The position numbers and the translations under genes were made by a program. A DNA stretch of 64,000 nucleotides, from NCBI RefSeq assembly GCF_015704865.1, contig NZ_JADQTO010000035.1, positions 31,486-95,485 on the forward strand, read 5' to 3'. Of the stretch, positions 43,091 to 51,969 are shown one piece after another. Every line of letters begins with the position of its first letter. The first letter of the stretch is position 1. Origin of the DNA: Actinoplanes aureus (lineage in GTDB: Bacteria > Actinomycetota > Actinomycetes > Mycobacteriales > Micromonosporaceae). The notes below the pieces were generated by a model that worked only from the letters and a program-made list of their open reading frames with translations, searched no databases and was not told the origin of the DNA.

Positions 43091-43380
43091 CCGGCTCCAC
43101 AGGCTGAAGCAACAGCGGGCGGCACCGGAGCGTCAAGCCGCTGGAGCCTGCTGCCCTTTCACCGCTGACCGAGCAGCCACCTGGCCGCTACCCGACGGCC
43201 GCGCGCGAGCCTCGCGCAAACCCCTTGGTGCAGCGGCATCGCTGTGCCCGGATCCCCTCTTGCGCCTCCGGCGACAACACGTTACGGCGAAGCGGCTCCC
43301 TGCCCCGTTCCGGCGCAGCCCTACTCGCAGTCACAGCCCGGCAGTCAGCCGCAACCACCACGAAAAGGAGAGCACAGTCC

Positions 43381-43899
43381 GTGAAACCCCCAACGATTCA
43401 TCTGCCGCACAGCGGCCTCACCGCCCCCGACACCAGATACACGGTGACCTCCTATAAGGAGCACCAGACCTACGACGGTGTCACCTTCACCGCCACCCTG
43501 CGGCACAACGGAAAGATCATCGGCCGCATCGAGAACGACGGCCGAGGCGGTCCCGACATCTTCTCCCCGAACACCGCCGGCGGCATGCGCGAGCAGCGCG
43601 ACGCCCTGGAAGCGTTCGCCGCCCGCTGTACCGACGCGCGTGGCGTCACCCCCGACGTGGAGCTGCTGCTCGGTGACTTGGTCACCGAGTACCAGACCAG
43701 CCGCGCGATCGCCCGCGCCGCCAAACGCGGCAACACCCTGCTGCGCCTACTGCAGGACCACGAATCCGGCGACGGCCCGATGGGCTGGGCCTCCGAAGCT
43801 GCCACCACCGAGACCTCGCCGGCATGGGCCGCCGACCGCGAGCGGCTGCGCGCCCACCTGCTCGGCGACCCGGAGCTCGCCCCGCACGCCCTCGCGTAG
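43381..43899 (+). CDS. Unknown ICE protein with a possibly premature stop
   Basis: 172 aa from GTG at 43381, with AAAGGAG 9 nt before it. Recognisable only as a small cytoplasmic protein: SYKEHQTYDGVTFTATLRHN, RIENDGRGGPDIFSPNTAGG. The frame stops at TAG (43897-43899), but the following 26 codons read WQIWDADASRWIDVTDRPAH and so on to TGA at 43978-43980 without interruption and with normal codon use, so the original protein was probably 198 aa. Confidence 0.6.
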   Translation: MKPPTIHLPHSGLTAPDTRYTVTSYKEHQTYDGVTFTATLRHNGKIIGRIENDGRGGPDIFSPNTAGGMREQRDALEAFAARCTDARGVTPDVELLLGDLVTEYQTSRAIARAAKRGNTLLRLLQDHESGDGPMGWASEAATTETSPAWAADRERLRAHLLGDPELAPHALA

Positions 43900-44234
43900 T
43901 GGCAGATCTGGGACGCCGACGCGAGTCGCTGGATCGACGTGACCGACCGCCCCGCTCACCTGCCCAGCGATCGCCACTGAGAGCAGGCGAACGGGTCGTG
44001 GGCCGGTGGGTCCGCACGTGGTGACGGCGTCGTCCCGCCGCGGGCCGCGTGTTCCCGCTGACGGCAGCCCGCCTGCCGCGAGGCGAATGACGTAGGCCCG
44101 AATCCTCGTCTGACCCGCACCACCGTCTGACCCGCACGACCTGGCCATTGCCCGGCCACCCCGCGCGACCCGCGCACCCCGGGCACGGCCGTACGGCCGT
44201 GCCCGGGTTTCTCCGTCACCACGGAAGGAACCCG
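43900..44234. other. Gap before the ECF sigma gene
   Basis: First 81 bp continue the reading frame of the preceding gene beyond its stop. Then about 200 bp with no gene, ending in the 30-bp palindrome at 44178-44207. Confidence 0.5.
44178..44207 (+). promoter_or_regulatory. Perfect 30-bp palindrome in the ECF sigma leader
   Basis: Half-site CCCGGGCACGGCCGT followed directly by its inverse, then TTTCTCC, then the ribosome-binding site GGAAGGA and the ATG at 44235. It could be a terminator for upstream transcription or a leader element. Confidence 0.65.
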
Positions 44235-44807
44235 ATGACATCCACCATCTCGCACCGCCCGCCGGTCGAGGCGGACCCCGCCCTGCTGGCCCGCCTGCAC
44301 CAGGGCGACAGCGCCGCGTTCGCCGAGCTGTACCAGCACACCGCGGACCGGCTGACCCGCTTCGTCGCCGCCCGGCTACGCGACCGCGGCCTGGTCGACG
44401 ACGTGGTCCAGGAAGCGTTCTGCACCGCCTTGGCCGAGCCGCACCGGATCAGCGCCAACCTGATCGGCTCCATGCTGCGGCTGGCCGCCCGCGCGGTGAC
44501 CGCGCAGTCCTGGTCGCAGCGGCGATACCTGCGTGCCGCCTACACCGTCTACGAGGACCGCACCGCAGCACCGCAACCGGCGGTGACCGCCGCCTTGCTG
44601 CACGGGCCCGGGTTTCGCCACGCGCTCGCCCGGCTCACCCCAGCCCAGCGCAAGGCGGTGCAGCTGCTCTACCTCGACGGCTACCCCCGCGACCACGCCG
44701 CGCGGCTGATGCACCGCAGCGTCGCCGCCGTGACCTGGCTCGAACGCGAAGGGCTGCGCAAGCTGCACGCCGCATACACGTCACACACGTCCCCCGCTGC
44801 CCGCTGA
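44235..44807 (+). CDS. ECF-type RNA polymerase sigma factor
   Basis: 190 aa. Region 2 about 28-61 (FAELYQHTADRLTRFVAARL, GLVDDVVQEAF) and region 4 about 135-178 (LTPAQRKAVQLLYLDGYPRD, HAARLMHRSVAAVTWLEREG). The linker lacks the usual region-3 remnants, as in other ECFs. No anti-sigma gene is adjacent. It may switch on ICE genes; the target promoters are not identified. ATG with GGAAGGA 7 nt upstream. Confidence 0.85.
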   Translation: MTSTISHRPPVEADPALLARLHQGDSAAFAELYQHTADRLTRFVAARLRDRGLVDDVVQEAFCTALAEPHRISANLIGSMLRLAARAVTAQSWSQRRYLRAAYTVYEDRTAAPQPAVTAALLHGPGFRHALARLTPAQRKAVQLLYLDGYPRDHAARLMHRSVAAVTWLEREGLRKLHAAYTSHTSPAAR

Positions 44808-44904
44808 CGCCAGCCGGCTGGACAGGACACCGTCACACCGAGCGCCCGTGCGGGCCGCGTGTAGCCGGCGGCCTGCGACAACAACCCGTAAGGAGAAGAA
44901 ACCC

Positions 44905-45252
44905 GTGGTAACCCGTATCCAACGCATCGTCGAGGACGATTTCGACCACAGTACCGAGCAGGTCGGCACCTACCGGTTCGCCCTCGAAGGCCTCGAGTAC
45001 GAGATCGACCTCGCCGGGCACAACCTCGAGCGGCTGCGCGCCGCGATGCGCCCGTTCATCGCCGCCGGCCGGAGGCTACCGAAAAGCTCAACCGGCAGAA
45101 CCGGCCGTGCACCGGGAGCGAAGACCGACCCTGGCATCCGGCAGTGGTGGCGTGACCACCAGGTCGACCTTGGCCTGCCGGAGTACAACGCACGCGGCGC
45201 CATCCCGAACCAGGTGAAAGCCGCCTTCCGCGACCACACCACCCAGCCCTAA
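44905..45252 (+). CDS. lsr2: Lsr2-family nucleoid protein
   Basis: 115 aa from GTG at 44905 with AAGGAG 9 nt upstream. N-terminal oligomerisation domain: GTYRFALEGLEYEIDLAGHN, LERLRAAMRPFIAAGRR. C-terminal DNA-binding domain: IRQWWRDHQVDLGLPEYNAR, GAIPNQVKAAF, in place of the usual AT-hook-like RGR core. Lsr2 silences AT-rich foreign DNA in actinomycetes; mobile elements often bring a paralogue that may blunt host silencing. The central linker is short and basic (KSSTGRTGRAPGAK). Confidence 0.85.
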   Translation: MVTRIQRIVEDDFDHSTEQVGTYRFALEGLEYEIDLAGHNLERLRAAMRPFIAAGRRLPKSSTGRTGRAPGAKTDPGIRQWWRDHQVDLGLPEYNARGAIPNQVKAAFRDHTTQP

Positions 45253-45382
45253 CCGGCAGACGCTGCCGGCCAGGCGTCGGCAAGCCTTCGCGGACTGCCG
45301 CCGCAGCAATCCCCGACTGCCTATCCCCCTCCCTACGGCCGATGCCCGGCCCCGGCGCGCCCGCCGCACGCCACCTCCCCTT

Positions 45383-45416
45383 GTTCCGGGCGCGGCCAGA
45401 CGGCCGTGCCCGGAAC
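45383..45416 (+). promoter_or_regulatory. Leader stem-loop before the third RLDD paralogue
   Basis: GTTCCGGGCGCGGCC / GGCCGTGCCCGGAAC with an AGAC loop; the single mismatch is a G-U pair. It resembles the palindrome at 44178 in sequence (CCCGGGC, CGGCC). Confidence 0.6.
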
Positions 45417-45450
45417 TCCCTCACACCCGCCTTGGTGAAGGAGACCGACC

Positions 45451-46303
45451 ATGGCACCTGCGAACCCCACCCGCCGACCAGCCGGCAGACAGGCACATCG
45501 CCGCCGCTAGTGGGGCCAGCCGCATCTGGTTCCACCTCGACGACGTCATCCCGCTCGCGGTGCACGCCGCCAGCACCCCGAGCCACGGGTTCACCAGCGC
45601 CCAACTGCTGGCCCGGGCCCCGCTGCTGCCCGCCCTGATCGGGGAAGCGACCCTCGACGGGGACCGCCTGACCTCCAACGGGCAGCCCGGCTGGTTCGAC
45701 GCCGACGGCAACGCGCATGCGGCGCGCGGACGTACCTGGGTCGACCGGCAGTACGGAACCGTCGCCACCGCGTTCGACAAGGTCGGCTATCTGCCGGTGC
45801 GCGGTCTGCCCGGCAGCACCTTCCACCTCGTCGACTGGCTGCAACAGGCGGCCGTGAGCGGGGCGCACTGGCTCAGCATCGACTTCACCCACCGACGCCA
45901 GGTAATCCGTCCGAGCCAACTCGCCGTCAGCGACCAGCGCGGCGACCTCTACCCGCCGGACGCGACCTGGGCCGAGGCGAGCGTGGCGTGCATACCGGCG
46001 ACCGGCAGCGGCCGCTATCCGGCGTTGGTCGCAGCCGGCTACGCCAGCAACCACGGCGGTGTTCTCGCCCGTTTCGACCGGGACACCGCCGCCCGGATGG
46101 TGGACGACCTGCACCGCGCGCGAGGCCACCAGCCCGGCTTCCACGCCGTACTGCGCTGGGCGGGCGACCGCATCGAGGTCTACACCGAGAACCCCGACGG
46201 CCTCACCGGTCTGCGCCGCTACGACGTGGTCGGCCCGGACCCCGACGGCCGGTATCCCATCGGCGCGTACCTGTGGCCCTGGTTGTGCATGGACAACCTG
46301 TGA
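45451..46303 (+). pseudogene. Unknown ICE protein, paralogue 3 of the 'RLDD' family, N-terminal frameshift
   Basis: The ATG at 45451 with its GAAGGAG site opens a frame that ends after 19 codons (TAG 45508-45510). The next frame gives SRIWFHLDDVIPLAVHAAST, LTSNGQPGWFDADGNAHAAR, ATWAEASVACIPATGSGRYP, LARFDRDTAARMVDDLHRAR and YPIGAYLWPW to the stop at 46303, clearly homologous to the proteins at 40716 and 41722. No proper start precedes the conserved WFHLDD in that frame, except GTG at 45560, which would drop it. A single-base change near 45460-45508 is inferred; a sequencing error cannot be excluded. Confidence 0.65.
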
Positions 46304-46339
46304 AGCCTCCCGCACCGGACACCGGACACGCATCCGACT

Positions 46340-46369
46340 TGATCAATCCCTTCTTCGAAGGGTGGATCA
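46340..46369 (+). promoter_or_regulatory. Leader stem-loop before gene 46410
   Basis: Core CCCTTC-TTC-GAAGGG (46348-46362) with outer TGATC/GATCA pairing, 27 nt before the GAAGGGA ribosome-binding site. Confidence 0.6.
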
Positions 46370-46409
46370 GTGCACCCCTCACCAGCCAACCGACCAGAAG
46401 GGAATAGTG

Positions 46410-47291
46410 ATGACCGACGAATCCCGCGACCTGACCACCGGTGAGTCCGACCAGGCCGAGCCGGCGAACAGCAACTTCGCCGTCCTGGCCGCGATCGCGG
46501 AACTCGGCTTGGGCGCCACCCCCGCCGCCATCGCCAAGAAGGTCGGGATCGCCTACTCCACGGTGAACCCGAAGCTGCGCGCCTGGGAAACCGCCGGGCT
46601 GGCCGAACGGTTCCGGCACGACACCGGCCAGACGCTGTGGCGGCTGACCGACGCGGGCCGGGCCAGCACCGCCACCCCGCCCCAATTCGCCGACGCCGCA
46701 ACGCCCCCTCAACCGGCCCCGGCGGACTCCCGCGAGATCACCGACGGCGGCGACGCCGACGAGACGACTCCCGTCGCTGCGCCCGCTCCCGCAGACAGCG
46801 ACACGGCCACCCCTGAGCCGGTCACGGCCGACGCTGTCGGCGGCGACGCCGAAGCCGCCGTCGGCGGCGGCGAGGAGCGCGGCAGCGACAACGCCGCCGC
46901 GACCACTGCCGGCGCCACCGCGCAGCGGCCGAACCATCCCGGCACTGAGCCCGCCCCGGCGACGCCCGCACCCGATGAGACGGCCGAACCCCCGCGCGGC
47001 CAGCACGCTGGTAGCGGCACGCCGACGGGGGCTGCGCCGGCCAAGCGCAAACGCCCCAAGGGAGCGTTGAAGGCCAGTGCGCTGGCCATTCTGCAGGCCA
47101 ACCCGGGCAGCGAGTACACGATCGACCAGCTGAAGAAGCTGATCGACCAGGCCGACGCGGGCACCGGCTACCCGGCGGCCAGCCACGGCGCCGTCTCCAA
47201 CGCCCTCGACACCCTCGAACGAGACGGCGAGGCCGCGAAAGTCGACGACCGCAAGGCGGCGACCTTCACGCTCGCCCCCACGACTGACTGA
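46410..47291 (+). CDS. Protein with two winged helices joined by a disordered linker
   Basis: 293 aa. Residues 20-80 form a MarR/IclR-like winged helix: FAVLAAIAELGLGATPAAIA, KKVGIAYSTVNPKLRAWETA, QTLWRLTDAGRAS. A Pro/Ala/Asp/Glu-rich linker (85-212) follows, then KRKRPKGALKASALAILQAN and a second winged helix (SEYTIDQLKKLIDQA, AVSNALDTLERDGEAAKV). The build suggests a DNA-bridging or replication-control protein. It may be an ICE regulator; target unknown. Confidence 0.72.
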   Translation: MTDESRDLTTGESDQAEPANSNFAVLAAIAELGLGATPAAIAKKVGIAYSTVNPKLRAWETAGLAERFRHDTGQTLWRLTDAGRASTATPPQFADAATPPQPAPADSREITDGGDADETTPVAAPAPADSDTATPEPVTADAVGGDAEAAVGGGEERGSDNAAATTAGATAQRPNHPGTEPAPATPAPDETAEPPRGQHAGSGTPTGAAPAKRKRPKGALKASALAILQANPGSEYTIDQLKKLIDQADAGTGYPAASHGAVSNALDTLERDGEAAKVDDRKAATFTLAPTTD

Positions 47292-47314
47292 AACCCGACC
47301 TGTCAGGCAGCCCG

Positions 47315-47349
47315 GGACGGGCGTCAGTCGTGGCCCGACACGCCCGTCC
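47315..47349 (+). promoter_or_regulatory. Leader stem-loop before the GGDEF gene
   Basis: GGACGGGCGT / ACGCCCGTCC with a 15-nt loop, 16 nt before the AAAGGAG ribosome-binding site. Confidence 0.6.
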
Positions 47350-47379
47350 AGGTGCTCCTTGCTGCAAAGGAGCAACCCA

Positions 47380-48069
47380 TTGTCCCCTGTTTGGATAATG
47401 ATCTTCACCGCGCTCGGTGGTGTCCTGGCCGGCTTCGCCCTCGCCGGGGCACTGCTGTACCGGCACCTCGGCCATCTCGACGCCGCCCGCCGCCAGATCG
47501 CTACGGAGCAGCGACGCGCCGCCAACGCCGAACGGCTTGCCCGCCGCGACGACACCACCGGCCTGCCCAACCGGCGTGCCTTCCTCGAACACCTCGAGCA
47601 GGCACTCGCCGCCGACACCCCCGTCGGGGTGGTGATGCTCGACCTAGACGACTTCAAGACCGTCAACGACACCTTCAGCCACGAGACCGGCAACGACCTG
47701 CTCACCGCCGTCGGCATGCGCCTGGCCGACCTGCGCACACCGGTCCAGCTCGCCGCCCGCCTCTCCGGCGACGAATTCGCGCTGCTCGTCACCGGCGACG
47801 CCGAACAGACCCGCGCCTGCGCCCGCGCCGCCTGGCGGGCAATCACCAGCACACCAATCCCGATCGGTGACCGCACTGACTGGCGCATCAAGGCAAGCGT
47901 CGGCTACACCACCGACGGCGCCACACCCCGCGACCTGCTGCGCCACGCCGACGCGGCGATGTACCAGGCCAAACAAGCCGGCGGCGGAGTGTGCGACCGG
48001 ACAGCAGCCACCGATGCGTGGCCGAAACCGCCAGGACACGGCCGCTGCCGCGACGCCCACCGCCGCTGA
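47380..48069 (+). CDS. GGDEF-domain protein (probable diguanylate cyclase)
   Basis: 229 aa from TTG at 47380, AAAGGAG 7 nt upstream. One membrane helix (about 5-27, WIMIFTALGGVLAGFALAGA), a short coiled-coil (33-52), then the GGDEF domain: DTTGLPNRRAFLEHLE (about 58-73), VVMLDLDDFKTVND (about 84-97) and the signature RLSGDEF (127-133). SGDEF is a common active variant, and the metal-binding aspartates are present. No RxxD inhibitory site precedes the signature. It would make cyclic di-GMP at the membrane, which controls development and transfer in streptomycetes. GGDEF proteins are rare in ICE accessory DNA. Confidence 0.82.
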   Translation: MSPVWIMIFTALGGVLAGFALAGALLYRHLGHLDAARRQIATEQRRAANAERLARRDDTTGLPNRRAFLEHLEQALAADTPVGVVMLDLDDFKTVNDTFSHETGNDLLTAVGMRLADLRTPVQLAARLSGDEFALLVTGDAEQTRACARAAWRAITSTPIPIGDRTDWRIKASVGYTTDGATPRDLLRHADAAMYQAKQAGGGVCDRTAATDAWPKPPGHGRCRDAHRR

Positions 48070-48208
48070 CCGCCAGCGCACTCCACCCGAACTCGCGCAG
48101 GGCTCGCGTCCGCCAGCAACACGGGACGCGAGCCCCGCCTTGTCGGTCGGTCCGCTCATCAGGGCGGCGTCCCCGCCTTCCCGTCACCGAACTTTGGGAG
48201 TCCTTCGC

Positions 48209-48801
<593 letters not shown>

Positions 48802-48805
<4 letters not shown>

Positions 48806-48972
48806 CCTCTATCGCCACCAACACCCGGGAGCGACTCGACGAGGCGCATCGGATGCAAAGGCTCGGCGAAGTCGCCGCGCTCGAGGAGAGTCTGCGGCAC
48901 ATCGAGGGAAAGAAGGGGCAAGCCGATCGGCTGCGCCGGCGAGCCGAATCCGGACCCGCCGGCCTGGGCTGA
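48802..48972 (+). CDS. Small protein resembling the tail of a tyrosine recombinase
   Basis: 56 aa from TTG at 48802, overlapping the previous stop. NTRERLDEAHRMQRLGEVAA LEESLRH resembles the helical tail found after the catalytic domain of actinobacterial recombinases (compare ARAEAEGWLGEIEGIDLTL in TnpB at 21438). It may be a remnant of an inserted recombinase or a genuine small helical protein; no start with a good ribosome-binding site is seen. Confidence 0.4.
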
Positions 48973-49041
48973 CAGTCTTCTCGCGGTCGAGGGGTGCTCT
49001 GGCCGGGTGACGTGTCGGAATCGGTGCCGGGCGGCCGTCGC

Positions 49042-49995
49042 CTACAGGCGAATGCCCAGGCGCCGACCCAGCCAGGCGAGGGTAGGGACCGCTTGCTGGA
49101 GCTGCATCCTCCGCAAGGCGGGAGGGCCGGGCAGGTGGCCGTCCCGCCAGGCGCGTCCAGCCAGACCTGCCAGTGCCGCATTGACCGCATGCGGGTCGGC
49201 GTCCGCCCAGCAAGAGCGGCGCAATACGGCCTCGGGATCATGACCGCTCACGGCCATGTCCGGAGCCAGGCGAACCAGGTCCATCCACCCCGGCCCGGTC
49301 CACGCATGTGTCCAGTCCACCACCCACAGCCGCAGCCCGTCGTCAGCGGCATACCTGATGACGTTGTCCCGCCGGAGGTCCCCGTGCTGCATCGCATCAC
49401 CCGGACCCAACGCGGGAAACCACTGTTCCTCGAGTTCGGCCAGCAGATCCACCGCGATCGGCACCGGCAGTTCGATGTCGCGCAGATGCGCCACCGTGGA
49501 GGCGTCACCTCCCGGACGGCGCGCCAGGGACCGCCAGGCGCCCAGCATCGGAGCGAACGCGTCCGCATATCGGATCGTCCCCGGCAGAGGCGGGCCTGCC
49601 AGCCGTTTCTGGATTACGGCCAGGACGTCCAGCATCGCGGCGACCGCCGACTCGTCCCACTGCGCGGCAGTGGATCCCGGAACGTGCTCATAGACGGCTA
49701 CGACCCAGCCCTCGGGTTCTTCCGCCGTGAGCAACCGTGGCGACAAGTCCCCGATGAGCGGCGCCAACTGCACACCGGTGCGCACGGCCTCACCAAGACC
49801 GCCGCCGGTTGGCGCAGCCTTGACGAACACTGACCGGCCAGATCCACCGGTCACGGCAGATGCGATCGACGGAGTGAACCCCGCAGCGGCCGGCCGTTCG
49901 AACTGCACCGACTCGCCCAGCGCTTCCTCTACGACAGCACGGACCTGCCGCGGCGCCTCAGCCAGTCGGGGGCGCACCACATCACCTCCGGCCAT
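49042..49995 (-). CDS. Aminoglycoside-phosphotransferase-fold kinase (APH family)
   Basis: 317 aa from the ATG at 49995; GTG codons five codons later have a GGAGGTGAT site and could be the true start. Kinase motifs: ATP-side lysine in SVFVKAAP, catalytic loop MQHGDLRRDNV (HGD and N), and the DW motif WVVDWTHAWTGPGWMDL. The substrate is unknown. The fold includes aminoglycoside, choline and homoserine kinases, so drug resistance cannot be claimed. It is read against the ICE genes around it, like an independently acquired cargo gene. Confidence 0.8.
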   Translation of the reverse strand: MAGGDVVRPRLAEAPRQVRAVVEEALGESVQFERPAAAGFTPSIASAVTGGSGRSVFVKAAPTGGGLGEAVRTGVQLAPLIGDLSPRLLTAEEPEGWVVAVYEHVPGSTAAQWDESAVAAMLDVLAVIQKRLAGPPLPGTIRYADAFAPMLGAWRSLARRPGGDASTVAHLRDIELPVPIAVDLLAELEEQWFPALGPGDAMQHGDLRRDNVIRYAADDGLRLWVVDWTHAWTGPGWMDLVRLAPDMAVSGHDPEAVLRRSCWADADPHAVNAALAGLAGRAWRDGHLPGPPALRRMQLQQAVPTLAWLGRRLGIRL

Positions 49996-50242
49996 CGGAT
50001 TCGCCAATCTATGCGGACCGCTAACGATCATGTCGGCACCATCCTGTCGCCCGCCAGCTCCATCAGACCAACGCTTTCCGGCACCAATTCGTGGTCGGGG
50101 CGCCTCCGCAGACCCGTACTGCATTGATGATCTTCATGATGCGGAGAAAAGGCCCCGACGGCGCGCCCCTGCTGCACGGCGAGAAGGTCGCCGTCCTCGC
50201 CCGCGGAACCCGCCCTTCCGACACCCCCGACACCCAAGTCGC

Positions 50243-50275
50243 GGCCACGCCGACCCCGTCCGGGGCGGCGTGGCC
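50243..50275 (+). promoter_or_regulatory. Leader stem-loop before gene 50340
   Basis: GGCCACGCCG / CGGCGTGGCC with an inner CCCG/CGGG pairing, 64 nt before the start codon. Confidence 0.6.
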
Positions 50276-50339
50276 CGCAGCCATGCCCGCCGACCAGCAG
50301 GCCAACCGCAAACCTGACGCGATCGAGGAGAGAACAACC

Positions 50340-50786
50340 GTGAGCACCCACAACTACGTCGGCATCCACGACCCCGACCAGCCCGGACAGGTCCGGCTGC
50401 GCTACGTCCACAGCGACGGCTACCCCCACTACATGATCCCCACCCTGCGCAAGATCTGGGCCGGGGCCGCCGCCGGTGACACCCCCCGGCTGGCCACCCT
50501 TCTGCTCGCCCACGACTGGGACTACCTCGACCCGGAAACCACCGATGACAGCACCTCGACGCCGCCGCTGGCCGGTGAGCAGCTGATCCCCGGCGTCGGC
50601 ATGACCCTGGCCGCCACCGGCGGCGACGGCCAGGTCCTGCCGCCCGAACCGGTCACCGTCGTCGCGCTGACCGCCACCGGCGACCTGGACGCCCACTGGA
50701 TCTACCTGATCGACCCCGGCACCGACACGCTCACGGTGCACACCAGCGGCGGCGACGCCGTCGGCACCGAGCCGCTCGCGTCATGA
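50340..50786 (+). CDS. Small ICE protein, unknown
   Basis: 148 aa from GTG at 50340 with GAGGAGAG upstream. VGIHDPDQPGQVRLRYVHSD, GYPHYMIPTLRKIWAG and TLLLAHDWDYLDPET form a pattern seen, from memory, in small proteins of actinobacterial ICEs; function is not known. It stands between the divergent APH gene and the muramidase. Confidence 0.62.
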   Translation: MSTHNYVGIHDPDQPGQVRLRYVHSDGYPHYMIPTLRKIWAGAAAGDTPRLATLLLAHDWDYLDPETTDDSTSTPPLAGEQLIPGVGMTLAATGGDGQVLPPEPVTVVALTATGDLDAHWIYLIDPGTDTLTVHTSGGDAVGTEPLAS

Positions 50787-50790
50787 GCCG

Positions 50791-50833
50791 CCACCTCGTG
50801 GCCGGCCCCGCACCCGGATCGGCCACGAGGTGG
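50791..50833 (+). promoter_or_regulatory. Leader stem-loop before the VirB1-like gene
   Basis: Perfect 13-bp stem CCACCTCGTGGCC / GGCCACGAGGTGG, loop 17 nt, 5 nt after the stop of the preceding gene; it may be that gene's terminator. Confidence 0.65.
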
Positions 50834-50904
50834 GCCTCCGCAGCGGTGGACCAGCGGCCACCCCGGTCCGGTCGGACACCGGCACACCAAACTGGAGGTG
50901 ACCG

Positions 50905-51969
50905 GTGATGATCTCGCGTGCCATCGTCGGGATCGCGGTCGCGGTCGCCGCCGTGCTGCTGGGCTGCTCCGGCCTGCTGCTCGGCGGCGGCGGCGGCGCG
51001 TCGGCGAACTGCCTGCCCGCCGCGGATGCGTCGCTGACCGGCTCCAGCGCTTCGGTGAGCGGCGGTGCGAGAGCCGCGCCCGGGCCGATCGGAGAGTGGA
51101 ACGCCGAGCAAGTCGCGAACGCGGCGGTCATCGTTGCGGTCGGCCAGCGCCTGCAGGTCCCGGCCCGCGGTCAGGTGATCGTGGTGGCCACCGCCATGCA
51201 GGAATCCTCGCTGGTCAACCTGGCTGGCGGGGACCGCGACTCGGTCGGGCTGTTCCAGCAGCGCCCGAGCCAGGGCTGGGGCACGCCGGCGCAGTTGCAG
51301 GACCCGCAGTACGCGGCGACGAAGTTCTACACCAAGCTGCTAGCCGTCCCCGGCTGGCAGACGATGACCCTGGCGCAGGCCGCGCAGGCGGTGCAGATCA
51401 GCGCCTATCCGCAGGCCTACGCGAAGTGGGAGCCGGATGCCGTCCAGCTGGTCGGCGCTGTAGGTTCCGCGCTCGGATTAGCAATTCCGTTCGATCTTGA
51501 GCAGTGTCTGAGCACTTGTGTCGTGATTACGGCTGCGGATTCCGGTAGCTGTGTTGACGCTGCCACGGTTTTCGGTCGGGCGCAATCGTGGTTGACCGCC
51601 TGGTCGGATGGCCCGGTTCCGTACCTGTCCAGCGGTGACCCTGCGGATTGGTTTCAGGGCTACCGGCGGGACTGCTCCGGTTACGTGTCGATGGCCCTCG
51701 GACTGGAGGGGCCGGGGTTGAACACGTCAGGGCTGGCGGCGCGTTCCACCATCATTTCGAAATCCGCGTTGAGGCCGGGCGATCTGTTGATCAATACAGC
51801 GCCGAATCTGCGCGGGCACGTGGTGTTGTTCGAGCGGTGGGCGGATGCGTCGATGACGCGCTATTACGGCTACGAGCAGACCGGGAGCGGGGATACGCAG
51901 CATCGGGCTATTCCGTATCCGTACTTCGGTGACTACCCGATGAATCCTTACCGATTCGGTTCGGCATGA
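50905..51969 (+). CDS. VirB1-like lytic transglycosylase fused to NlpC/P60 peptidase
   Basis: 354 aa. An N-terminal membrane anchor (1-25, AVAVAAVLLGCSGLLLGGGG; the cysteine follows a lipobox-like LLGC) is followed by a transglycosylase domain (about 70-185; catalytic Glu in TAMQESS, GLFQQRPSQGWGT) and an NlpC/P60-type domain with the Cys in RRDCSGYVSM (about 255) and His in RGHVVLFERW (about 305). It would open the wall for the transfer channel. Codon use changes abruptly near 51475: the first part is very GC-rich, the second has many T-ending codons, so the gene is a mosaic of two sources. GTG 50905 and ATG 50908 are both possible starts. Confidence 0.85.
   Translation: MMISRAIVGIAVAVAAVLLGCSGLLLGGGGGASANCLPAADASLTGSSASVSGGARAAPGPIGEWNAEQVANAAVIVAVGQRLQVPARGQVIVVATAMQESSLVNLAGGDRDSVGLFQQRPSQGWGTPAQLQDPQYAATKFYTKLLAVPGWQTMTLAQAAQAVQISAYPQAYAKWEPDAVQLVGAVGSALGLAIPFDLEQCLSTCVVITAADSGSCVDAATVFGRAQSWLTAWSDGPVPYLSSGDPADWFQGYRRDCSGYVSMALGLEGPGLNTSGLAARSTIISKSALRPGDLLINTAPNLRGHVVLFERWADASMTRYYGYEQTGSGDTQHRAIPYPYFGDYPMNPYRFGSA

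Noticed and set aside
43900..43980. Separate small gene after the TAG
   Set aside because: No start codon or ribosome-binding site; best explained as the extension of the gene at 43381.
49042..49995. Aminoglycoside resistance gene
   Set aside because: The fold is shared with many kinases; nothing seen identifies the substrate.
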